From: Deltaproteobacteria bacterium
GTDB lineage: Bacteria; Myxococcota_A; UBA796; CAJQPC01
Length of the DNA stretch: 64,000 bases
Assembly: GCA_016717595.1 (NCBI GenBank)
Contig: JADKFE010000002.1
Coordinates: forward strand, 124,001 to 188,000
Direction of reading: 5' to 3'
Positions 35,858-44,400 of the stretch are shown here, piece by piece. The translations under genes were made by a program, and so were the position numbers. Numbering within the stretch: the stretch's first letter is position 1; every line of letters begins with the position of its first letter. The notes beneath the pieces were generated by a model, which was given only the letters and a program-made list of their open reading frames with translations, searched no databases and had not been told where the DNA came from.

Positions 35858-38219
35858 TTAGCCGTCCTTGAGCCAGTGCGGCCCCAAGGTCCAGCCCAAG
35901 AACCTGCGCCCGTTGTTGGGCACGCGGCCTTCAGCGTCAAAGCGGGCGCCGCGGTGCACCGCCTCTAGGCCCACCAAGGCCGGCTTGAGCCGGGCCACCC
36001 GCTCGTCCTTCTGGGCCTCAAAGGTCTCCCGGGCCCAGGCCATAAACGCGCTCACCTCGTCTGGCGGCGCGAGGCTCAAGAAGAAGATCATCTGTCGCCA
36101 GGCGTAGGCGCTGTTCTTGATGAGCTGGAGCTGGGCCCGCCAGTCGGCGACGGGCTGGGCGTTGCGGCGCAGGATCCAGGTGAAGCAGTCCTTGGCCATG
36201 GGCACGAGGCGGTCGGCGAGGGCTTGGCCCAGGCCCAGGGCCTCAAACAGCACGGCGAGGTTGTGGGTGTGGAGGATCTGCGCCTGCTCCAGCACCACGC
36301 CGTTCGCGGCCACGGAGAAGGTCTTCACCTTCACGTCCGCGGGGGGCTTGGCCCGGGCTTGGCACAAGGCCGCGAAGTCGGCGGCGGTGGCTTTGCCCCA
36401 GCGCTTCTCTTTGGGGGTCTCGGGCTTGGGGTAAACGCTGGCCTCGGGCAGCTCGTAATAGCGGGCGTACAGTCGGCCCGCGAGCAGGGTGGAGGCCACC
36501 ACGGCGGCGCGCTCAAACTTGGGCGTGAACGTGCCCATGAAGATGTCGGCGGCCAGCTCCTCGACCAAGGGCAGCTTGAGCCCCGCGGCCTCGGACAAGG
36601 TCGACATCTCGGAGATCAGCGGGTTGGGCAAGATCGTCTGGGGAAAGCCCGTAAACGCCAAGGCCGAGACCTGCTCCAAGGTTTGACGGGCGCGGACCTG
36701 GCCGCTGAGGTTCTGCTTCCGAAAGACCGACAACGCCGCCACCCACGGCAGCTCGTCGATGCGCACCTGGCTCTGGAGGTTCAGCAGGAGCAGGGTGCGG
36801 CGGCGGCGAAAGGCCCCGTAGACGCTCACGAACAGTCGGCGCAGGGCCGCGTCATCTACCCCGGCGGCCACGGTCTGCGCCGTGATCTGTGGCAGGAGCT
36901 CGGCGAGCACCTCGGCTGAAGGCACCACGCCCAGCGCCATGAGCTCCTCCACCGGAGCCTCCAGGCAGCGGCCCAGCTTCTCGGTGAGCGACGCCGGCAG
37001 CACAAAGCCCGGGGCCTGGGGCAGCTCATCCTCACGCGCCGGGCCGCTCACCTCCTCCATCGACGGCAGGCCGCCCTGGGGTGGATACGCCCGCAGGCGC
37101 TCGGCGAGGAGCGCGGCGAGCTCTTGGTTGGAGGGCCGCGCGGCGATGGCGGCCTGCTCCTGGCGCAGGATCGTGTGAACCTCGGAGCCCGGCGCCCCGC
37201 GGCGAGACACCGCCCCGGCGAGCACGGCGCGCACGTTGGCCCCTGGCGCGGGCGCCTTGGGGTTGACCGCCCGGCGAATGGCGTCGCTGAGCACCACGAG
37301 CGTCGAGCGCTCGGCCCGAAGCCCCGCGCAGCGCCGATGCCGCTGCCCCGCCGCGTCGAGCTCCGCCAGATAGGCCCGCGCCCGCGTCCGCCACTCGTCG
37401 TCAAGCTTCACCAGGGGCGCGCCGCCCCTCACGACGGGCTGCCGCTTCGGCCCTCGGACGAGCTCACCCTTGGCGTCGGTCTCAAGGTTTGGCGGCTCAC
37501 CCTCGACCGTCTCCAACAGCAGGGCCACGGCGCGGTCGGTGAGCGGGTTCCACACCCGCAGGGCCTCGTTCATCGCCGCGACCTGCTTGGACCCGCTGCG
37601 CCGCGACAAGGCGTCGCGCACGGCCCCGACGGGCTCACGAAACACGGAGAGCCCCGCCGCCAGGGCCGTCTCCGCCTCGCGGGGGGTGAACCGCAGGCGC
37701 TCCAGAAACGGCGCGATGGCCTCGACGACCTCCAGGGCCTTGTCGTAGGTGCCCCGGTGCGTGAGCCAAGCGACCACCGCCAAGGCCCCCTCTTCAGGCA
37801 CCTCCACCCGATACCGCCCGTCGAGCACCCTGGCCAAGAGCGCCGCCTGACCGGCCCCGGCGAGGGCGTGGTGGTTGATCTTGCCCCGGGGCGTGGCCCC
37901 CGGCGCGTCGGCGGGCAAGGTGGCGAGGAGCGCCGTCTCGGCCTCGTCCAAGGGCGCCTCGGCGGAGCAGGGCCCCCGTGGCGAAGCCGCCGTGGGCCAC
38001 CTCCAAGGTCGCCCAGACCGGCGTGTTGGCCACGGGCGCCCGGTCACCGACGCTGAGCGTGCCCGCGCTCATGCCGTCGAGCACGGCCTGCCAGCGCCGA
38101 ATCTTGGCCATCGCGCGCTCCCGCACGGCCGGATCGGGGTGCGTCTGGAGCGTCTGGAGCGCGCGGAGCTGCTGCCCAGCGGCGTAGCCCGGGCTCGCGG
38201 TGAGGAGGTCATCGGCCAT
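35858..38219 (-). CDS. Large cytoplasmic protein of unknown function, frameshifted
   Basis: ATG 38219 starts MADDLLTASPGYAAGQQLRAL in one frame, which reads well to GGFATG at about 37978. The frame then becomes Arg-rich, while the neighbouring frame continues naturally (CSAEAPLDEAETALLATL) to 35858. Removing one G from the five-G run (plus-strand CCCCC at 37973-37977) gives one 786-aa protein. It is helical, with no signal peptide, membrane helix or known motif; a short HEAT-like N-terminus is suggested by LRALQTLQTHPDPAVRERAM. Its C-terminus ends FLGWTLGPHWLKDG. The tRNA-like genes lie just upstream. Confidence 0.65.
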
Positions 38220-38246
38220 CGGAGCACCCGCGCCATCGAAGGGGAG

Positions 38247-38317
38247 CCTGATGGCGGGATTTGAACCCGCGCCCTTCCGGTCCATAGCCGGACGCCCTAC
38301 CGCTGGGCCACATCAGG
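38247..38317 (-). tRNA. tRNA-like gene, anticodon AUG by position
   Basis: 71 nt form a full cloverleaf: acceptor CCTGATG/CATCAGG, D-stem GCCC/GGGC, anticodon stem TCCGG/CCGGA with loop CTATGGA, T-arm GCGGG-TTCAAAT-CCCGC. Position 33 is T, which makes the anticodon ATG (reading CAU). Unmodified A34 outside Arg tRNA is very rare in bacteria, and the first pair is C1-G72 rather than G-C. CCA is not encoded. Isotype uncertain: an odd tRNA or a tRNA pseudogene. Confidence 0.65.
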
Positions 38318-38327
38318 AGGAAGAATG

Positions 38328-38399
38328 CTTGGAGGCGGGATTTGAACCCGCGCCCTGCCGGTAGGAAGCCGGCTGCTCTGACCGCTGAGCTACTCCAAG
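38328..38399 (-). tRNA. tRNA-like gene, anticodon UCC (Gly)
   Basis: 72 nt fold as acceptor CTTGGAG/CTCCAAG, D-stem GCTC/GAGC, anticodon stem GCCGG/CCGGC with loop CTTCCTA, and the same T-arm as its neighbour. The anticodon TCC reads GGA (Gly). Atypical points are C1-G72, pyrimidine at position 37, and no encoded CCA. It lies 10 nt upstream of the other tRNA on the same strand, so the two are probably cotranscribed. Confidence 0.7.
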
Positions 38400-38479
38400 A
38401 GGTTCGACGGGGAGCTTACAGCTCAAGTTGAGGCCAGATCGCGCCGCAATGCGACGTCCAGGTGGCCTCGCTCCGACGA

Positions 38480-39290
38480 AGACATGGGCGCTCATGCGCG
38501 GGGGGGGCGGGTCGCTGGGCGTTGCAGGGCAAGCGAGGTGGCCTCAACTCCGGGGCGCGAGCTGGGGGGGGGTGTCCGAGCCAGGCCTGCGGCGCGACGA
38601 GCCCGCCCCGCCCATCCGTAGGCCCGGCGCCCATGAGCGGGTTGTTAGGGTCCGCGCCCCTCCGCGCGACCCGAGCAACGGACCGTCGTCCCAACCCCAG
38701 CGCCCACTAAGCGGAACGCGGCCGCCGGGCCCCGGGGCCCGCCGCGTCGCGGCCGGCGGGGGAGGGGGGGGGGGCCCCGCCAGAGGTCAGGCGGGGGGTC
38801 GGTGTGGAGAGCGACGAGTTCGTTATCCTCTCAAATCGAGAACTATCATTTCTCGGTTCAAGATTTATTGCTTCTCAATTCACGATCCGTTAGGCTAACC
38901 CAATGCCAATCTCCAACGCCGATCTACAAGAGGCCCTCGATACCCTGGGCGCCCTGCTCCTCGACCGTGGCGGGGTCGCGGCGGGGGGGGACCGCCAAGA
39001 AGAAGGCCGACACGTCGCCGCGTCGGCGGGGAGTCTGGGCGCCCGCCCCCCCGGGGGGGGGCGTCGCCGGGGCCGCGCACGGCTAAACGCTGGCCCGACT
39101 CAGCGTGCCGGGCGGCCGGGGACGGCTTCGCGACCGGACCACGACAAAGCTACGGCGGGCTCACGCTGCCGCCCACGCGAACGCGCGGAGCTCTGCGCGA
39201 GACAAGGAAAAGCGCCCGCGCGGCCGGGCCCCCGGGCCACCCGGGGGGACGGGGGGGGGGGGGGCGGGGCGCCCGACCGCCGGGCGTGGG
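38480..39290. other. G-tract island
   Basis: G homopolymers of 6 to 14 bases cluster here (for example near 38491, 38564, 38766, 38983, 39053, 39251), almost all on the plus strand, while such runs are rare elsewhere in the window. An AT-richer patch (about 38819-38900) interrupts the island and holds the operator-like repeats. The strand could form G-quadruplexes; a poorly resolved assembly stretch is also possible. No gene is supported in 38400-38900. Confidence 0.6.
38837..38886 (+). promoter_or_regulatory. Iteron-like operator repeats
   Basis: TTCTCGGTTCAAGAT (38850-38864) and TTCTCAATTCACGAT (38872-38886) are 12/15 identical and exactly 22 bp apart, two helical turns. CGAGAA at 38837-38842 makes an inverted pair with TTCTCG at 38850-38855. 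They lie 17 to 66 bp before the ATG at 38903. Likely binding sites for a regulator, perhaps the winged-helix protein encoded downstream. Confidence 0.6.
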
Positions 39291-39349
39291 GCGGCATGGT
39301 GGACGAGGTCATCGAGGCCGTCGCCGCGAAGGAGCCCCGCCGTGGATAG
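38903..39349 (+). pseudogene. Degenerate first gene of a coupled pair (nucleotidyltransferase-like ends)
   Basis: ATG at 38903 begins MPISNADLQEALDTLGALLLDRG, resembling the start of stand-alone nucleotidyltransferases of the DUF6036/AbiEii type. The same frame ends MVDEVIEAVAAKEPRRG, a plausible C-terminus. The 110 residues between are Arg/Gly/Pro low-complexity from the G-tract region and lack the GGGA and DxD core, so the active domain is gone. The stop overlaps the next GTG start by 8 nt. Reading it as a decayed or mis-assembled nucleotidyltransferase is inference. Confidence 0.4.
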
Positions 39350-40265
39350 CGCCTCCCCGATCAGCCGCGCCACGACGGACCTGCTGTGGAGCCTCTGGAC
39401 GGAGCTGGGGGTCAACGGTGTGGTCCGCAAACACGCCCAGGTCATCATCGACCCCGAGGCGCTCCTGCTGTTCTCGCCGCTGCTCGTGGCCTCTGACCCG
39501 CGCCTGCTGGAGCTGATCTACTCCTGGAGTGTGAAACACCACGGGCTCATCGCGCCGAGCCGGCTCTCGGGACTGCGCAAGACGCTCCCGCCCGAGGTGA
39601 CCGGGCCCTTCGACTGCTTCGCGGCGACGGTCCGCGCCAACACCCCCGCCCGCTGGACGATCCCCAAAGGCGCGTCGCCTTGGTCTACGGTGCCCGCCCT
39701 TCGCCGCGTCTCGATGGACCTCACCCGCCCCGCCTTACGAACGTTGCGACTGCGGGCGATCCTCGGGGTGAGCGCCCGCGCCGATGTGCTGGGCGCCCTG
39801 CTCAGCGAGCCCGGCGAGTGGGTGACCGCCTCCCAGCTCACCCCCCTCGGCTACTCCAAACGAGCCATCGCGTTGATCCTCCATGATCTCCACGAGGCCC
39901 GGCTCATCGACGCCCAGCCCGAGAAGAACCGCATCACCTACCGGCTCGCCGTCGGCGCTGAGCTGGGCGCCTTGGCCGGGCCCCCAGGCCTCACGAACCC
40001 TCGCTGGCTCGACCTCTTCAGCCTCGTCACCCTCGCCCACACGCTCATCACGCATCAAGCGCGCCTGCCCACCCTGAGGCGTGTGGCGGCGCACAAGCTG
40101 GTGGAGCAGGCCCGCCCCTTGGCCGCCCGGCTCAACCTGGCGCCGCCGCCAAAGACGGCCGGCGATCCCGAGGCGTTTGAGGAGGCGCTCCGCTGGTTCA
40201 TTCACCATCTTGAGGGCTTGGCGAGCGGCAGCTCACCCGCGTTCGCGGCCCCAACCATACGATGA
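39342..40265 (+). CDS. Winged helix-turn-helix protein, second gene of a TA-like pair
   Basis: GTG at 39342 follows AAGGAG by 7-8 nt and overlaps the upstream stop, so translation is coupled (307 aa). Residues of about 125-200 form a winged HTH: VLGALLSEPGEWVTASQLTPL, then SKRAIALILHDLHEARLI and a wing RITYRLA. The N-terminal 110 residues are helical and unrecognised. The order, small nucleotidyltransferase-like gene then HTH protein under a repeated operator, resembles type IV toxin-antitoxin modules such as AbiE. The last residues (FAAPTIR) are encoded by a segment duplicated from upstream of the gene at 47053. Confidence 0.65.
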   Translation: MDSASPISRATTDLLWSLWTELGVNGVVRKHAQVIIDPEALLLFSPLLVASDPRLLELIYSWSVKHHGLIAPSRLSGLRKTLPPEVTGPFDCFAATVRANTPARWTIPKGASPWSTVPALRRVSMDLTRPALRTLRLRAILGVSARADVLGALLSEPGEWVTASQLTPLGYSKRAIALILHDLHEARLIDAQPEKNRITYRLAVGAELGALAGPPGLTNPRWLDLFSLVTLAHTLITHQARLPTLRRVAAHKLVEQARPLAARLNLAPPPKTAGDPEAFEEALRWFIHHLEGLASGSSPAFAAPTIR

Positions 40266-40409
40266 TCCCCCCGACCCTCCCGTCCGGGTGCAGCCAAGAT
40301 GACGACGCCCCCGCCCGCTCGCCCTTGGCTCCGAGAGCTGCCGGTCGCCTTGGGCGTGATCGGCCTGTGGTGGCTGGACCGAGCATTGAGTCAACAGCGC
40401 CCGGGATGA
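40245..40409 (+). pseudogene. Truncated copy of the 5' end of the 47053 gene
   Basis: About 138 bp from 40245 to 40382 match 47001-47150, including the leader GATGATCCCCCCGACCC and the start MTTPPPARPWLRELPVALG at ATG 40299. A 12-bp piece (two Gly-Ala codon pairs) is missing and the frame ends at 40409 after 36 codons. Clearly a fragment, not a gene. Confidence 0.85.
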
Positions 40410-40675
40410 CCAGTGGGCGATGCTCCGCGAGACCAGCAGGAGCTGGGCGGTCGAGCCGCAGACCTCGGTCTTACGGACCTCTGAACGCTCAACCGCTCCT
40501 GCGGCCCGCGGGCAGACGGCGCCATCGAAGACGAGCGTAGGCCTACAGCGGTGCCCGTCGTCGCGGGCGCTCAGCGGCAGCCCCCTGACGGTGGGGAGCG
40601 CGGAGGCCGCCGCGCTGGTCAGGCAGACGTTGGCGCTCCATGGCCGCGCCCTGGGCTGGGCTCACACGGCGGAGG
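40410..40675. other. Stretch without a supported gene
   Basis: An open frame on the plus strand (from 40420) has Ser/Arg-rich composition and no start context, so it is not called. Nothing else is recognisable. Confidence 0.4.
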
Positions 40676-41344
40676 CTATTTTGTCCGCTCGACGATCACC
40701 TCTAGGTTGGGGGAGCTCCCGCCGGCTAGGCTGCAGGTCGTGTCATAGGCATAGCTGCTCCAGGTCTTCCTCAAATACCCTGAGTCGTTGATCCTGTCTT
40801 GGTAGGTGTCCCAGCTGACGACGCTGTACTCGCTGTCGTTGTCTTCTACCCGGCACCAGGTGGAGTTCGACCCAGTGAGAACAGAGTAGGGCACCGAAAA
40901 ACCGGCCACAACATAGTCAATTCGGCTCGTGCGACCGCCGATGTTGTAGACCAAGGCGCCGTTGACACCGACCATCTGTCCAGCCGGATGAACGTAGAGG
41001 ACCGTTCCCCACTGTCCGTTCTTGATCCTATCCGGCGCCCGATACCGATCCGTATCTCCGGTCCACATTTTCTGCCCGTGGTACACTAGGTCCTCGCCGG
41101 TGGCGTTGTAGACGGTGACCAGAACGCTGATGCCGTTGCCGTATTGGCTCTTGTAGTCCTCGACCTGCTTCCGGGCCTCCTCGCGGTGGTCGTCAATGTG
41201 CGCCATCGCGACGTCGCTCAGCTCCCAACGCTCGATGGTGGATTTGTCCCGGCCCGCGAACTCTGGGGCAGAGGTGGTGATGGCTTTGCCGACAACGCCC
41301 GCGTCGGCGTCGGTGACGGTCAAGGCGAACAGAAGAGACAGCAT
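40676..41344 (-). CDS. Exported homologue of plant 23-kDa jasmonate-induced protein
   Basis: ATG at 41344 follows CGGAG by 7 nt (222 aa); the short N-terminus MLSLLFALTVTDADA is a signal peptide. The central part lines up with the JIP-23 family known from cereals: a helix then QYGNGISVL, VYNATGEDL, a Trp, then KNGQWGTVLYV and a NGALVYNI strand. The function of plant JIP-23 is unclear; it is stress- and jasmonate-inducible. Base composition is visibly lower in GC than in the neighbours, which suggests horizontal transfer. The C-terminus adds two Cys (WCRVED, TTCSLA). Confidence 0.7.
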   Translation of the reverse strand: MLSLLFALTVTDADAGVVGKAITTSAPEFAGRDKSTIERWELSDVAMAHIDDHREEARKQVEDYKSQYGNGISVLVTVYNATGEDLVYHGQKMWTGDTDRYRAPDRIKNGQWGTVLYVHPAGQMVGVNGALVYNIGGRTSRIDYVVAGFSVPYSVLTGSNSTWCRVEDNDSEYSVVSWDTYQDRINDSGYLRKTWSSYAYDTTCSLAGGSSPNLEVIVERTK

Positions 41345-41498
41345 TTTGTGCTCCGGCGTTTGTGTGATTTGTGTCGCACCCTCGCGGTGTCGAACCGCAA
41401 GACCACCATAGCGCCGCGTCTGTCGTTCGCCCCTTACGGCACCTTACAGCCCTACCGACTCGATCTCCGCGGTCCCTGGCGGCCCCGCGTCATCGCGC

Positions 41499-44400
41499 TC
41501 AATCCCAAGGGTGCGCCACCGGCAGGGGCAGACCCGCCTGTCTCCACTCGGCGGACGCCGCGAACCGATCCGGGGCCACCACCGGCGTAGGGCTCCGGTC
41601 GACGGCCACCTGGGCCTGGCGTTTGGCCTCCTCCAGCTCGCCCGCGGCGGCCGCGGCGAGGGCGAGCTCAAAGTGCACGGTGAAGGCGGAGTGCCAGAGC
41701 TCGTGGGTGCGCGGGAGCTGGAGCGCGTCGAGCGCCTGCAGCCACTGGGCCGCCGCCAGCCGCCCACGCGAAGGATCGGGGCCCCGCAGCAGCGCGCCCA
41801 CCCGCCGGGCCATCAGCCACCAGACACGATCCTCGGGGTCCATGGGCAAGACCACGTCCTCAAGCTCGGCGCGCAGGGCGTCATCGACGTCGGGGATCGG
41901 GCGGTTGCCGATGATCGGCCGGTAATAGACACGCTCAAAGAGCCGCGGCCAGCGCGCCCCGCTGGCGGCGCGGATCAACGGCGCCAAGCTCGCCCGAGCC
42001 GCGCGCAGCAGGTAGGGCAGGCGTCTCATAAGCCGCTCGTGGTCTTGATCTAAGGCCTTTGAGAAGGTCTGCATGGCCTCCACAGGTCTTCTCAACGCCG
42101 CCTGGGCCACGGCGCGCTCGGTGAGGGCCGTCGGGGGCAACAAGGCCAGGGCCGCGGCGGGATCTTGGTGAAGGAGCGCGAGGTTGGCGCGCTGCCGCGG
42201 ATCGAGCGCCGTGTCGGTCGGCGCCACCCCCCACACCTCCAGGCGGTCGAGGCGAAGGCGGATCAGCTCTCCGATGGCGCCGTGGTCCTCAAGCTGCAGC
42301 GTCAGATCGGTGGGGGCCTCGGCCTTCAGCGGCACGGTCACCGACTGGTGGTGATCGGGCATGGCCACGGTGCATCGCCAGGTCTGGTCTTCAGGGGTCC
42401 AGGTCAGGCGCAGGCGCAGCGCGACGGGCTCCAGCGGAGACGAGCCTCCCGGAGGCAACGTCCGCTTGCCATGGTTGTGCAGCCAAGGCCAGGGCCTACA
42501 CTCCAAGAGCGGGAAATGCGCGCGCTCGGCGCCATAGAGCTCGTACTTGAAGCCGACCGTCTGCTCTGGGCCTTGGGCCAGGCCCACCCGAACGGCCGCG
42601 CGCCACTCTTGCTGATCGACCCGCGCGTCGAAGATCAAGGCCACCGGGCCGCCGAGCGCGCGCAGCGGCGCCTGCAGCACCGGGCTTCCGCCGCCGTAGA
42701 GGTTCAGCCAGGTCTCGCCGCCTCGCTGCTCGATGGCCAGGGGCTCCTCCACCTGCCAAGGGGCGTCGATGGGCCGGGTGGGGTCGAAGACGAGGCTCGT
42801 CGTGCGGGCGCGCTGCCAAGCGGCGAGCTGCGCCGCGAGGGCGCCGGTGGGGCCCTGGCCCTCGGCCTGACGCCAGCGCTCAGCGACCCCCAAGGCCGCG
42901 TCGGGGTCTGCGCCCGAGAGGTGCAGCCTCACCGCCGACTCCCAATGTGCCCGGGCCGACGCTCCCTCGGAAGACCGCGCGGCGACCTCGGCGGCCTTGG
43001 CGGCGGGTCCGTATTGTTGAAGGCCCTCCCAGAGCCCCGAGGCGGCGGCGGCGGTGTCGGCGTCTCGGGCGAGGCTCGCGGCGCGCTGCAGGAGCCGCGC
43101 GGCGCTGGGGGCCTGGCTCACGGAGACCAGCAAGGAGGCGTCTCGCCAGACCTGGGCCAGAGGCCCGTCCAGGGCGCCCTCGGGGGCCTCCAAGGGGGCG
43201 GACGGCGCGGGGGGCTGGGCCGCAGGATAGGCCTGGGTTCCTCGCCCCCAGATCCAGTACTCTGGCCTCTCAAAGCCCATGAGGCGCTCAACGATGACCT
43301 CCGCCGCGGCGTCCTCGTCGAGCTGGCCCACGCCGACCACCTCGGCGCCCTGGATCACCATCGACGAGAAGCCCGGCGTCTCCCCCGAACGAGACACGGC
43401 CGTGGCCCCCGGATCGCCCACCTCCCCCTGCGGCACCCCCGCCAGGAGCTCCTCGCGGCCGTCGCCGTCTAGATCGGCGCGGAAGAGGGAGCGTGGGTTT
43501 CCGGGGAGCGGCAGCACAAACAGCTCGTCGAGCTTGTCTCCGACGAGGCGTCGAACCACCACCGCGGGGGCAGGGCCCTGGGGGTGATCATCGCCGAATT
43601 TGTAGGCGTTGGGGTAGATCGTGTGCTCACCAGCGATGATGAGGCGCCCAGCGCGCCAGGGGTCGGCCAGGGTCAACAGACAGCAGGGCGCCCCGCGCTG
43701 CGCGCGGTCCCTCAGGCGAAAGCCGCCGTCTGAGGCGCTGTAGACGCGCAGGTCGTAGCCTCGCCACTCCGCGAGGCCCACGATGAGCTCATCGCGCCCG
43801 TCCGCGTCGAGGTCGCCGAGGTCCGCCATGACCTCGGCGTTGGTGCGGATCACCTCGGGCAGTATCGGCTCGCAGCGGGACTCATCCGGGCTGAACCGGC
43901 ACACCACCCGCGCCAGGGCCCGGTAACGCTCTTGTGCGCCGTCGCCGTCTACATCTCCGGCGACCGACCGCGCGCCCAGGTCCAGCTTGAGCGCCCCGTC
44001 CTGGAGTCTGAACTCGCTGAGGCGCAGCGCCGCCACCTCAGCGGGGCCCAGGGCGCGCACCGTGGGGGTGAGCTGGTAGACCTGCAGGCGGCCGCCGACC
44101 GTGACGATCGCCACTGGCGAGCCGCCGCCTTCGGGCGTGATGAAACGGGCGGCGCCTTGGGGCAGCTCCAGCCGCTCGGCGGCGCCGAGGCCCGGCGGCG
44201 TCCATCGTGGATCCATGACCCGGTCGGCGATGGGGAGCCCCATGGCCTTCGCCCGCTCCCAAGCGCTCACGGCGTGGCGACGATCCCCAGAGTTGAGGGC
44301 GTACTCCAGCTCTAAGGTGACGCGCTGCTCCTCCGAGACCGTCCCCGCGGGCAGCGCGGCCAAGGCGTCGAGCAGCGTCCGAAGGTCCGCGTGTTTGAAG

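Noticed and set aside
37970..37980. Programmed +1 frameshifting at GGGGGCCC
   Set aside because: The second occurrence (47400-47408) has the string in a different codon phase, so no common slippery codon arrangement exists.
40420..40791. Small open frame between the duplicate fragment and the JIP-23-like gene
   Set aside because: No ribosome binding site, Ser/Arg-rich, and it runs antisense into a better-supported gene.
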